From NCBI RefSeq assembly GCF_040649515.1, contig NZ_JBEZFP010000130.1, forward strand, positions 1 to 25,843: 25,843 nt of DNA, written 5' to 3'. Position 1 is the stretch's first letter. Each line of letters starts with the position of its first letter. The notes beneath the pieces were generated by a model. The model was not told the origin of the DNA. It ran no database searches and saw only the letters and a list, made by a program, of their open reading frames with translations. This stretch comes from Yinghuangia elevatio. GTDB lineage: Bacteria; Actinomycetota; Actinomycetes; Streptomycetales; Streptomycetaceae. Shown one piece after another: positions 15,209 to 22,542 of this stretch. The translations under genes were made by a program, and so were the position numbers.

Positions 15209-15853
15209 ATGAACGTCCTCACGGACAACTGGGACCTGATCAGCGACGGCTTTGTCACGACGCTCAAACTCACCGTCTACTGCGGCCTCGTCGCGATCGT
15301 GCTGGGCACCGCGCTGGCCGCCTGCCGCGTCTCGCCCGTCCCGCCGCTGCGCTGGTTCGCCACCGCGTACGTCAACATCATCCGCAACACGCCGCTGACG
15401 CTGCTGATGTTCGTGGTCGCGCTCGGCTTCCCCAAGCTGAACATCAACCTCGACTTCATCACCTTCGCGGTGATCGCGGTCGGCGGATACACCGCGGCGT
15501 TCATCTGCGAGGCCGTCCGCTCGGGTGTCAACACCGTGCCGCTCGGCCAGGCGGAGGCCGCCCGCAGCCTGGGCATGTCCTTCAACCAGACGCTGACCCT
15601 GGTCGTGCTGCCGCAGGCGCTGCGCGCCGTCGTGCCGCCCATCGGCTCGCTGCTGATCGCCATGGTCCGCAACTCGGCCATCGCGAGCGCGTTCAACGTC
15701 GCCGACCTGTTCGGCACGTACAACCAGATGCTCGAGAACGGCGACAACGTGATCCTGATCTTCTTCTGGATCGCCGTCGGATACCTGATCATCACGCTGA
15801 GCATGAGCGCGGCGTTCGCCGCTCTCGAGAAGAAGTTGGCGGTGGCCCGATGA
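15209..15853 (+). CDS. gluC: Glutamate ABC transporter permease GluC
   Basis: A 214-aa integral membrane permease of the HisM/GlnP type with about five hydrophobic segments. The ATPase-coupling EAA loop is clear: GQAEAARSLGMSFNQTLTLV followed by LPQALR (about residues 113-138). The segment RNTPLTLLMFVV near 61-72 is typical of polar amino acid permeases. The start is the ATG at 15209 with a GGAAGG about ten bases upstream; it lies 220 bp after gluB, beyond the hairpin. Its stop overlaps the gluD start (ATGA), so the two permeases are translationally coupled and should form a heterodimer. Confidence 0.95.
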   Translation: MNVLTDNWDLISDGFVTTLKLTVYCGLVAIVLGTALAACRVSPVPPLRWFATAYVNIIRNTPLTLLMFVVALGFPKLNINLDFITFAVIAVGGYTAAFICEAVRSGVNTVPLGQAEAARSLGMSFNQTLTLVVLPQALRAVVPPIGSLLIAMVRNSAIASAFNVADLFGTYNQMLENGDNVILIFFWIAVGYLIITLSMSAAFAALEKKLAVAR

Positions 15854-16770
15854 GCTCGCAGGCCACAGTCCTCTTCGACGCTCCCGGCCCGAAGGCCCGG
15901 CGGCGCAACCTCATCGTCGGCGTGGTGGGCGTCGGGCTGCTGATCGGCGCCCTGGCCTGGATCCTGTACCGGTTCGACCAGACCGGGCAGTTCAGCCGCC
16001 GCAAGTGGGAGGTCTTCGAGTACACCCGCGTGCAGAACATGATCGTCGACGGCCTGTGGGCGACCCTCAAGGCGTTCGCCCTCGCGGTGGTCGGCTCGCT
16101 GATCCTCGGCGCCCTGCTGGCCGCGGGCCGACTGTCCGAGCACCGCGCGGTGCGGTGGGCGTCGACGGCGTTCGTGACGTTCTTCCGCGCGATGCCGCTG
16201 CTGATCCTGATCTTCTTCCTGTACCTGGCGCCGGCCAACCTCGACCACTGGCCCGGGTTCCTGGAGTTCATCAACGACGACCCGCTCTGGCCGCTGGTCA
16301 TCGGCCTGACGATCTACAACGGCACCGTGCAGGCGGAGACCATGCGCGCGGGCATCCTGGCACTGCCGAAGGGGCAGAGCGAGGCGGCGTACGCGATCGG
16401 CATGCGCAAGACGCAGGTGATGGCGTCGATCCTGGTGCCGCAGGGCATCCGGGCGATGCTCCCGTCGATCATCAGCCAGATGGTCGTGACGCTGAAGGAC
16501 ACGTCCCTCGGCTTCATGATCACCTACCCCGAACTCCTGTACGTCGCCAAGCTGCTCGGCTCCAACCAGGACTTCGAGTTCCCGTTCATCCCGGTCGCGA
16601 TCGTCATCGGCAGCGTCTACATCGTCATCTGCATGCTGCTGTCCTTCCTCGCGGTCTGGGTCGAGCGCAAGCTGAGCCGGGGCCGCAAGGGCCGTCCGCC
16701 GCAGATCGACGCGCCGGTGGGCGGGACGATCACCCCGAAGCCCGACGCGCACCTGGAAGTCTCCGTGTAG
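15850..16770 (+). CDS. gluD: Glutamate ABC transporter permease GluD
   Basis: The second permease, 306 aa, larger than GluC because of an N-terminal extension with an extra membrane helix (about 19-40) and a hydrophilic C-terminal tail (about 270-306). The EAA loop reads KGQSEAAYAIGMRKTQVMAS then LVPQGIRAML, and FRAMPLLILIFFLYL marks the conserved early helix. Its ATG overlaps the gluC stop by four bases. It pairs with GluC to form the membrane channel energised by GluA. A 15-bp hairpin 140 bp after the stop probably ends the operon. Confidence 0.95.
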   Translation: MSSQATVLFDAPGPKARRRNLIVGVVGVGLLIGALAWILYRFDQTGQFSRRKWEVFEYTRVQNMIVDGLWATLKAFALAVVGSLILGALLAAGRLSEHRAVRWASTAFVTFFRAMPLLILIFFLYLAPANLDHWPGFLEFINDDPLWPLVIGLTIYNGTVQAETMRAGILALPKGQSEAAYAIGMRKTQVMASILVPQGIRAMLPSIISQMVVTLKDTSLGFMITYPELLYVAKLLGSNQDFEFPFIPVAIVIGSVYIVICMLLSFLAVWVERKLSRGRKGRPPQIDAPVGGTITPKPDAHLEVSV

Positions 16771-16785
16771 TCCGGTCCGATGCCT

Positions 16786-16887
16786 CGGCCGACACCCCCG
16801 GCCGATCCCCAGGCCGACACTCCTCGGCCGATCCCCCGGCCGGCGCACGCCGGTCGGTCCCCGGCCGACACCCCGGCCGACCGCGGG
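16786..16887. repeat. Degenerate 13-bp tandem repeat after gluD
   Basis: About eight units near cggccgacacccc / cggccgatccccc in tandem; the first four keep an exact 13-bp period and the later ones drift to 12-13 bp. The 300-bp gap between gluD and the second gluB-like gene holds only this array and the hairpin beyond it. Confidence 0.75.
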
Positions 16888-16909
16888 CCGCCAACCCGAT
16901 CCGCACACT

Positions 16910-16945
16910 CGACGCCCCGCGACGCCACCCCGTCGCGGGGCGTCG
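16910..16945 (+). terminator. Terminator hairpin of gluABCD
   Basis: A perfect 15-bp stem (16910-16924 and 16931-16945) with a 6-base loop, no T-tract. It separates gluD from the downstream gluB-like gene, which has its own ribosome site and so probably its own promoter. Confidence 0.75.
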
Positions 16946-17070
16946 CTCCGCGCCGGAACCGGCACGTGGCCCATGATGGCCCCGGGAAAGCTCGGTCCCC
17001 GGGGGAGACCGGCGGTACGTCCCGTGCTGCGGCACGCCCCCGAGGACGCATCCAAGGGGGAGTTCCGGAC

Positions 17071-17988
17071 ATGACACTGCGTCAGGTGATGGCCGCCGCG
17101 GGCATCGCCGCCCTGGCCCTGCTGGGCGCCGGGTGCGACGGCGGCGGCGCCGAACCGAAGGCCCAGCCGCCCGCGTCCGCGCCGAGGTCCACCCCGCCGC
17201 CACCGGTCTACCCGGTGCGCGACGGCGTGGACCTGACGGCCTCGCCGACCTGGAAGGCCGCCCGGGACCGCGGCCACTTGGTGGTCGGCGCCAAGGACGA
17301 CCAGCCGGGACTGGGCTACCTCGACCCCGCCACGCTGCGCCGGTCGGGCTTCGACATCGAGATCGCCCGCATGGTCTCCGCACAACTGGGTCTGGATCCG
17401 GCGCGCATCGAGTTCAGGACGATCGCGTCCGCCAACCGCGAAACGGCGATCGTGAACGGCGAGGTGGACATGTACGTCGGCACGTACAGCATCACCGACG
17501 ACCGCAAACGGTCGGTCGCCTTCGCCGGGCCGTACTACGTGTCAGGGCAGAGCCTCCTGGTACGCCGCGACGAACCGGCCATCACCGGCAAGGACACCAT
17601 CGCGGGCAAGAAGGTCTGCTCCGCGAAGGGCTCGACCGCGTTCAACCGCCTGCAACGCGAATTCCCCGAGACGCTGGCCGTGTTCTACGACGACTACAGC
17701 CAGTGCGTCGAGAACCTGCTGACCGGACTGGTCGACGCGGTCTCGACGGACGAGGCGATCCTCAAGGGGTACGCGGCGCGCAGCCCCGACCGGCTCAAGG
17801 TCGTCGGACAGCCGTTCACCACCGAGAACTACGGCATCGGCGTGCCCCGCGACGACGCGGTCTTCCGCACGGCCGTCAACGAGGCGCTGCGCGCGAGTAC
17901 CGCGAACGGTGCCTGGAAGGCGGCGTACGACGCGACACTGGGCATGTCCGGCGTACCCGCCCCGCCCGTTCCGCCGCTCGAACCGTGA
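17071..17988 (+). CDS. Second GluB-like glutamate-binding lipoprotein
   Basis: A 305-aa paralogue of GluB, starting at an ATG with AAGGGGGAG eight bases upstream. Lipobox LLGAGC places the lipidated Cys at 22; a Pro-rich linker follows to about residue 48. The core repeats GluB motifs almost word for word: SGFDIEIARMVSAQLGLDP (92-110), ASANRETA, VDMYVGTYSITD, FAGPYYVSGQSLLV (151-164), KKVCSAKGST and YSQCVENLL, with the conserved cysteines 183 and 212. No second permease or ATPase is present. It may be an alternative binding protein for GluACD with another affinity or specificity, or it may scavenge ligand for the sensors. It probably arose by duplication of gluB, though the high match could also reflect strong family conservation. 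Confidence 0.9.
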   Translation: MTLRQVMAAAGIAALALLGAGCDGGGAEPKAQPPASAPRSTPPPPVYPVRDGVDLTASPTWKAARDRGHLVVGAKDDQPGLGYLDPATLRRSGFDIEIARMVSAQLGLDPARIEFRTIASANRETAIVNGEVDMYVGTYSITDDRKRSVAFAGPYYVSGQSLLVRRDEPAITGKDTIAGKKVCSAKGSTAFNRLQREFPETLAVFYDDYSQCVENLLTGLVDAVSTDEAILKGYAARSPDRLKVVGQPFTTENYGIGVPRDDAVFRTAVNEALRASTANGAWKAAYDATLGMSGVPAPPVPPLEP

Positions 17989-18218
17989 GCGCGCCGCGCC
18001 CGGCGGGAAACAGACCTGGCCCGGCCCGCGCCGACCGCGGATCCGGGGCCGGCCGGGGCGCACGGCCCACGCGCGCCCGGGACACGGCGCCCGCGCGACC
18101 GGTGCGCCGGAGTGCGCCACCCGGCGACGCCACTCGCGGACCGGGCGCGTTGTCACACGACCCGCCTCCGGTGCCGGATGATTGCCTCTTGGACATCTGA
18201 TCGTTCGGGAGGCTTCGC

Positions 18219-19928
18219 ATGCCAGGCACGGCCGACTCCCATGCCCACCGGGACTCGGTGATCGTCGTCGGCGCCGGACCGGCGGGTCTGGCCTGCGCGC
18301 TGGCGCTCGCCCGACAGGGCGTGCGCTCGCTGCTCGTCGACGCGGGCGACGGCACGGTGCGCGAGGGATCGCGCTCGTGCGGCCTGGACGCGGCGACGTT
18401 CGCGTTCGCCGCGGGCCTGGTCGGCGGCCGCCTGGACGGCGCCGCACAGCCGTGGGGTCCGCTGCGCATCCGGCGCCGCTCGACCACCGTGCCCGCCCCG
18501 CGCGACGCCGAAGGCGGCCCGACCCCCGCCCCCGAGCGCTACGGGCTTCCGCAACAGCGCCTGGAGCAGGCGCTGTTGGACACGGTGTCCGCCGCGCCGC
18601 TGGTGACGACCGCGTGGCGGCACCGCGTCGAGGCGGTCGAGCAGGACACCGACGCGGTCACCGTCACCGCCCGCGGCCCGGCCGGCCCGGTGCGCTGGCG
18701 TGCCCCCTGGCTGGTCGCCGCCGACGGCCACCACTCCTTCGTACGCCGCGCGCTGGGCGTGCGGTTCCCCGGGCGCCCGCGCGTGGACCGCCTGCTGTGC
18801 GCCGACGTGAAGGTCGGCCTGCCGCGTCCGCCCTGGGAGGAATCACCGCTGGAGCCCTGGCTGTTCGTCGACCCGCCGTTCCAGCGCGACGGCACGGTCC
18901 TGGCGCAGCCGCTGCCGCACGACATGTGGCGGCTGACCTGGCAGCTGCCGCTCGCACACGGCGTCGCCAAGGCCGCCGACGCGACCGCCCTGATCCCGGT
19001 GCACGGCGACCCCGCCGACCCCAAGCGCACGACACAGCGGGTGCGCGCCGTCCTGCGCACACTCGACGCGATGAGCCCGGACGCCGACGCCACCGCGGAC
19101 CCCGTCTACGACATGGTGTGGACGGGCGAGTTCGAGGTACACCAGCGGCTCGCACGGCGGTTCCGGGCGGGACGCGTACTGCTGGCGGGCGACGCGGCGC
19201 ACCTGGTGCACCCCACGGTCGCGGACGGGGCCGACCTCGCCTTGCAGGACGCCCGCAATCTGGCGTGGAAGCTCGCGCTGGTGATGGGGAGGCGGGCGCC
19301 GGACCGGCTGATCGAGACGTACCACGGCGAACGGCGCAGCGCGGCGCGGCGGCGACTGGCGTACGGCGAGGACGCCCTGCACTTCCTGAGCCCGCGCGGC
19401 CCGGCGCAGAAAATGGGGCGGCGGCTGACCCTGATGGGCGCGCGTAGCAAGGGGACGACGCTGCGACGCCTCGACCCGCGCGCGCTGGTCGCGGACTCCC
19501 TTCCGGAGTACACCGGTTCGCCGCTGCTCACGCCGGGCGGGCCGGGGGTCGGCGGGCCGGTCCAGGACGTGCCGGTCGTCCGCGCCGACGGCCGCCGGGC
19601 TCCGCTGTCCGCGTGTCTGGACCAGGGCCTCGTGGCGGTGCTGGTCGCGCCCGGCATAGAGGTGTGGGACGGTCCGCGCTGGCGGGACGCGGGGCTGATG
19701 CCGCTGCTGCGCGCGCGGCTGGCCGAACTGCCGGTGGCAGCCGAGCTGGTGGTCACGCACGAGTACCCGGGGGCGGCGGCGCACACCCTGCTGCTGGTGC
19801 GCCCGGACGGCTACCTGGCGGCGTGGCTGCCGCCCGGCGGCGAGGACGACCTCAATACCGTGGCACTGCGGGCGGTGGGGCGGCGCGCGGCCGAGGAGGT
19901 GTCGGCGGCGGCGTCCGGAGGCCCCTGA
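18219..19928 (+). CDS. FAD-dependent aromatic-hydroxylase-type monooxygenase
   Basis: A 569-aa class A flavoprotein monooxygenase of the PheA/TfdB/MhpA type, which use NAD(P)H and oxygen to hydroxylate aromatic rings. It shows the Rossmann motif GAGPAG (18-23), the DG motif in VAADGHHSFVRRALG (167-180) and the GD motif GRVLLAGDAAH (318-328). The C-terminal 110 residues resemble the thioredoxin-like domain of phenol hydroxylases. Oddly, the loop after GD, normally close to PxGGQGMNxGIQDA, reads HPTVADGADLALQDA (331-345), changing residues that usually contact the flavin ring. The ATG at 18219 has CGGGAGG six bases upstream. It stands alone, 230 bp after the gluB-like gene and converging on the LLM gene across a 512-bp gap. 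Substrate unknown. Confidence 0.85.
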   Translation: MPGTADSHAHRDSVIVVGAGPAGLACALALARQGVRSLLVDAGDGTVREGSRSCGLDAATFAFAAGLVGGRLDGAAQPWGPLRIRRRSTTVPAPRDAEGGPTPAPERYGLPQQRLEQALLDTVSAAPLVTTAWRHRVEAVEQDTDAVTVTARGPAGPVRWRAPWLVAADGHHSFVRRALGVRFPGRPRVDRLLCADVKVGLPRPPWEESPLEPWLFVDPPFQRDGTVLAQPLPHDMWRLTWQLPLAHGVAKAADATALIPVHGDPADPKRTTQRVRAVLRTLDAMSPDADATADPVYDMVWTGEFEVHQRLARRFRAGRVLLAGDAAHLVHPTVADGADLALQDARNLAWKLALVMGRRAPDRLIETYHGERRSAARRRLAYGEDALHFLSPRGPAQKMGRRLTLMGARSKGTTLRRLDPRALVADSLPEYTGSPLLTPGGPGVGGPVQDVPVVRADGRRAPLSACLDQGLVAVLVAPGIEVWDGPRWRDAGLMPLLRARLAELPVAAELVVTHEYPGAAAHTLLLVRPDGYLAAWLPPGGEDDLNTVALRAVGRRAAEEVSAAASGGP

Positions 19929-20440
19929 GCTCCGGACACCGCCGCGGCGCGGGTCGGCCGACGGGGTGCTGCGGTGTCGGCCGTGGTGCGGTGCTGCTGG
20001 GCGTGGTGTTGTGCTGCTGAGCGTGGTGCAGCACTGCGGGCGGGCGGTGCGGCAAGGCCTGTGGCGGCCCGCGGCGCCATAGGCTCGTGGTGCTCGGTGC
20101 TCGGTGCTCGGTGCTCGGTGCCGCTGTCGGCTGTCGGCTGTCGGCTGTCGGCTGTCGGCTGTCGGCTGTCGGCTGTCGGCTGTCGGCTGTCGGCTGTCGG
20201 CTGTCGAGCGCATGTTCGCACGTGCGTTGCGATGCCGCCCCCCGCGCGGGTGACGCCGTAACTCCCGGGATCCGCCGATCGTTGCGGAACAAAAGGAGCC
20301 ACGTCGCGCCCCCGATCACCGTAAGCGCGAACACGTTCGCGCGGTCCGGCACGCACAGTCCGGCACACGCGATCAGGTTTGTGCGGTCAGGTGAATGCGG
20401 TCAGCGGTTACTCGGTCACCGTCCCTTCGGCGGTCGGCGT
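19929..20440. other. 512-bp intergenic region between convergent genes
   Basis: No convincing gene. It holds degenerate gtgctgc/gtggtg repetition (about 19970-20040), a heptamer array at 20091-20207, and an ordinary stretch to 20440 with small direct repeats such as tgcggtcag. Long open frames across it on both strands exist because the heptamer unit has no stop in any frame. Confidence 0.7.
20091..20207. repeat. Heptanucleotide tandem array (tgctcgg)4 and (ctgtcgg)11
   Basis: Four exact copies of tgctcgg (20091-20118), a 5-base junction, then eleven exact copies of ctgtcgg (20124-20200) and a twelfth with one change (20201-20207). It lies between the 3' ends of two convergent genes. Confidence 0.97.
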
Positions 20441-21550
20441 TCAGTCCTTGAACGCGGGCAGCACGTGCTTGCCCATCAGTTCGATCGAGCGCATGACCGC
20501 CTCGTGCTCGATCTTGTACGGGTTGACCAGGCACAGCAGCAGGTCGCAGCCGGCGGCCTCGTAGCGCTTGGCCACCTCGACGCAGTGCTCGGGATCGCCG
20601 ACGATGGCCGACCCGGAGTTCTGCAGGTAGTCGAACGTGAGGTGGCTCAGGGCACCGCTGCGACGGTGCTCCAGCGGCCCGGCGGTGTAGCCGTACGTGC
20701 CGAGCTCCTGCTCCTTCTCCTCCATCCACTCGGCGACCGAGGCGATGAGGGCGCCGCCGTGGCCGACGTACCAGACGCACGACTCGGCGGCCTGGTCGAC
20801 GGCCTCCTCCGTGGTCGGCGCGCAGTGGACCATGGTGAAGGTGGCGGCGCGGTCGTTGATGAACTTGCCCGCGGGATTGACGCATTCGGCCAGGCCCTCG
20901 CGGTACATGGCGATGCGGTCGGACAGCTCCTCGGGCGGCACGCCGACGGTGAAGGAGCACAGCCCGAGACCGCGGCGGCCGATCTCCTTGTGACCGTCGG
21001 GGCTCGACGTGGCGCCCCACATCGGCGGGTGCGGCTTCTGCAGCGTGCGCGGCAGCACGCGGCGCGGCGCGCCCATCTGCCAGTACTCGCCCTGCGCCTG
21101 GTACTCGTCCTCGGTCCAGGCGCCGACGATGTGGTCGAGGGCCTCGTTCCACATCGCCCGCGTCTCGGACGGGTCGATGCCGAAACCCTCCAACTCGGCG
21201 CGCGTGGAGCTGCGGCCGGTGCCGAACTCGACGCGGCCGTCCGAGATGAGGTCCAACACGGCAGCGGACTCCGCGCTGCGGATGGGGTGGTTGTACGGCT
21301 TGGGCAGCAGCCGTACGCCGTACCCGAGGCGGATGTTCTCGGTCTTGGCGGCAATCGCGCCGTACAGCGTCTCGGGGTTGGAGCAGTGCGAGTACTCCTC
21401 CAGGAAGTGGTGCTCCACGGTCCAGAAGGAGTGGAAGCCCATCTTGTCGCCGAGGACGGCCTGTTCGATGGTGTTCTTGTAGGCGCGGTGCTCGCTTTCG
21501 TCGTCCCACGGACGGGCGACCGGTATCTCGTAGAACAGGGCGAACTTCAT
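20441..21550 (-). CDS. LLM class flavin-dependent oxidoreductase (luciferase-like)
   Basis: A 369-aa bacterial-luciferase-like protein, which use reduced FMN or F420 to oxidise substrates such as alkanals, ketones or sulfonates. Family features: MKFALFYEIPVARPW at the start, FWTVEHHFLEEYS (42-54), the barrel segments TENIRLGYGVRLLP and ESAAVLDLISDGRVEFGTGRSS (94-115). The ATG at 21550 has an AGGAGG five to ten bases upstream and marks the family N-terminus, although the frame is open further upstream. It follows the TetR gene by 53 bp on the same strand, so the two form one transcription unit. Whether the cofactor is FMN or F420 cannot be told here. The nearby hydrolase and dehydrogenase suggest a catabolic or detoxifying module. 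Confidence 0.92.
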   Translation of the reverse strand: MKFALFYEIPVARPWDDESEHRAYKNTIEQAVLGDKMGFHSFWTVEHHFLEEYSHCSNPETLYGAIAAKTENIRLGYGVRLLPKPYNHPIRSAESAAVLDLISDGRVEFGTGRSSTRAELEGFGIDPSETRAMWNEALDHIVGAWTEDEYQAQGEYWQMGAPRRVLPRTLQKPHPPMWGATSSPDGHKEIGRRGLGLCSFTVGVPPEELSDRIAMYREGLAECVNPAGKFINDRAATFTMVHCAPTTEEAVDQAAESCVWYVGHGGALIASVAEWMEEKEQELGTYGYTAGPLEHRRSGALSHLTFDYLQNSGSAIVGDPEHCVEVAKRYEAAGCDLLLCLVNPYKIEHEAVMRSIELMGKHVLPAFKD

Positions 21551-21603
21551 CGTGCTCCTCCTGCACTTGACGGTGTGGGCCTGGCGCGCCGTGCGGCGGG
21601 GAG

Positions 21604-22215
21604 TCAGGGTGCGAATCCCCGGGTGATGAACTCGGCGACGAACCTGCGGACTTCGTCCGGGTCGTCGGCGTCGAACGAGCGGGCGGGGACGGTCACCAGC
21701 GAGATGAGCATGCGCATGATCCAGTCGGTGGCGCGCTCGACGGCGACGTCCTCGCGCACCTCGCCGCGCGCGCGTGCCTCCTCGACGAACGGCACCCAGA
21801 ACCCGTGCCACGCCGACAGGACCCGCTCGCTGTGCGCGAGGAGCATGGTGGCGTCCTCCGACTCCCCCGGCCGCAAGCCGAGCCCGAGCTGGAGTTCGCC
21901 GGGTCCCATGGCGTGTACGTGGACGGCCGCCTCGGCGATCTGGTCGGCGAGCGTGGTGCGGGCGCGTACCAGCGGTTCGACGGCCGCGACCATGCGCTCG
22001 GACACGCCGATGAGCACCGCCAGCACCAGCGCCTCGCGGTCGGCGAAGTGCAGGTAGACGGTGCGGCGCGAGACGCCCGCCTGCTGCGCGACGTCGTTCA
22101 TGGAGACCCTGCGCATCCCCCAGCGGCGGATGCAGTCGGTTGCGGCGTCCACGATGCGGTCGCGCGTCTCGGCCGCCCGGGCTGCGCCCGGAGCGGGCCC
22201 GGATGTGCTCTCCAC
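21604..22215 (-). CDS. TetR family transcriptional regulator
   Basis: A TetR repressor with the N-terminal helix-turn-helix clear: TRDRIVDAATDCIRRWG, then VSMNDVAQQAGVSRRTVYLHFADREALV. The ligand-binding half (about 75-203) is helical and diverse. Two starts are possible: a GTG at 22272 (222 aa) or a GTG at 22215 (203 aa). I prefer 22215 because the extra N-terminal residues are not family-like, a GGGAG lies just upstream, and the stretch between the two starts contains a good palindrome that looks like the operator. It is co-transcribed with the LLM gene and divergent from the alpha/beta hydrolase gene, so it probably represses both directions. Confidence 0.9.
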   Translation of the reverse strand: MESTSGPAPGAARAAETRDRIVDAATDCIRRWGMRRVSMNDVAQQAGVSRRTVYLHFADREALVLAVLIGVSERMVAAVEPLVRARTTLADQIAEAAVHVHAMGPGELQLGLGLRPGESEDATMLLAHSERVLSAWHGFWVPFVEEARARGEVREDVAVERATDWIMRMLISLVTVPARSFDADDPDEVRRFVAEFITRGFAP

Positions 22216-22246
22216 AGGGCTCCCTCGGTCCGACCGACTACTCAAC

Positions 22247-22271
22247 TGCACAACTCTTGTATAGCTGTGCA
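22247..22271. promoter_or_regulatory. Candidate TetR operator
   Basis: Inverted repeat tgcacaact-N7-agctgtgca, nine-base arms with one mismatch, 31 bases upstream of the preferred tetR start, in a locally AT-rich patch. Position and form fit autorepression by the adjacent TetR protein. Confidence 0.55.
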
Positions 22272-22436
22272 CCGACGAAGTCCAGAGGGACCGGGCCGTT
22301 GCCTCGAACGACGGCCGACAGGGGCTTTCTTCTTCACCTGAAAGTGCTACCGTGCGTCGGATCGTCGCAGGTCAGAGGCCGTACGCCGGGAGGCTCGGCC
22401 CGATCTCGACGCACCTGGGCAGATCACCGGCAGTAC

Positions 22437-22481
22437 CGAGCAAAACCCGAGCAGAGCCCGAGCAGAACCCCGAGCAGAACC
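22437..22481 (+). repeat. 11-bp direct repeat x4 upstream of the hydrolase
   Basis: Units cgagcaaaacc, cgagcagagcc, cgagcagaacc and cgagcagaacc start at 22437, 22448, 22459 and 22471. A further degenerate unit follows. The array is 61 bp before the hydrolase ATG, in its leader or promoter. Confidence 0.85.
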
Positions 22482-22542
22482 CGAAGAACGACCCGCGCAA
22501 CGCACTTCCGGCGCCACCCGTCCGCACCACCGGAGGACCCGC

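Larger units (their letters stand above)
22216..22542. other. 327-bp divergent intergenic region between the tetR gene and the hydrolase
   Basis: Holds the candidate TetR operator (22247-22271), an AT-richer patch, a possible -10 TACCGT at 22348-22353 without a good -35, the 11-bp repeat array (22437-22481), and the GGAGGA ribosome site of the hydrolase (22532-22537). No gene seen. Confidence 0.6.

Noticed and set aside
20091..20207. CRISPR-like array
   Set aside because: Units are 7 bp with no spacers and no cas genes nearby; it is a simple tandem repeat.
18843..20213. 456-aa minus-strand frame with PTADSRQ repeats
   Set aside because: The repetitive part is the stop-free heptamer array and the rest is antisense to the FAD monooxygenase.
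19852..20352. Minus-strand frame starting MPDRANVFALTVIGGATWLL, a possible small membrane protein
   Set aside because: The first 40 codons have fair codon bias and a hydrophobic stretch, but there is no ribosome site and it runs straight into the heptamer array and then into antisense of another gene. Not excluded, only unsupported.
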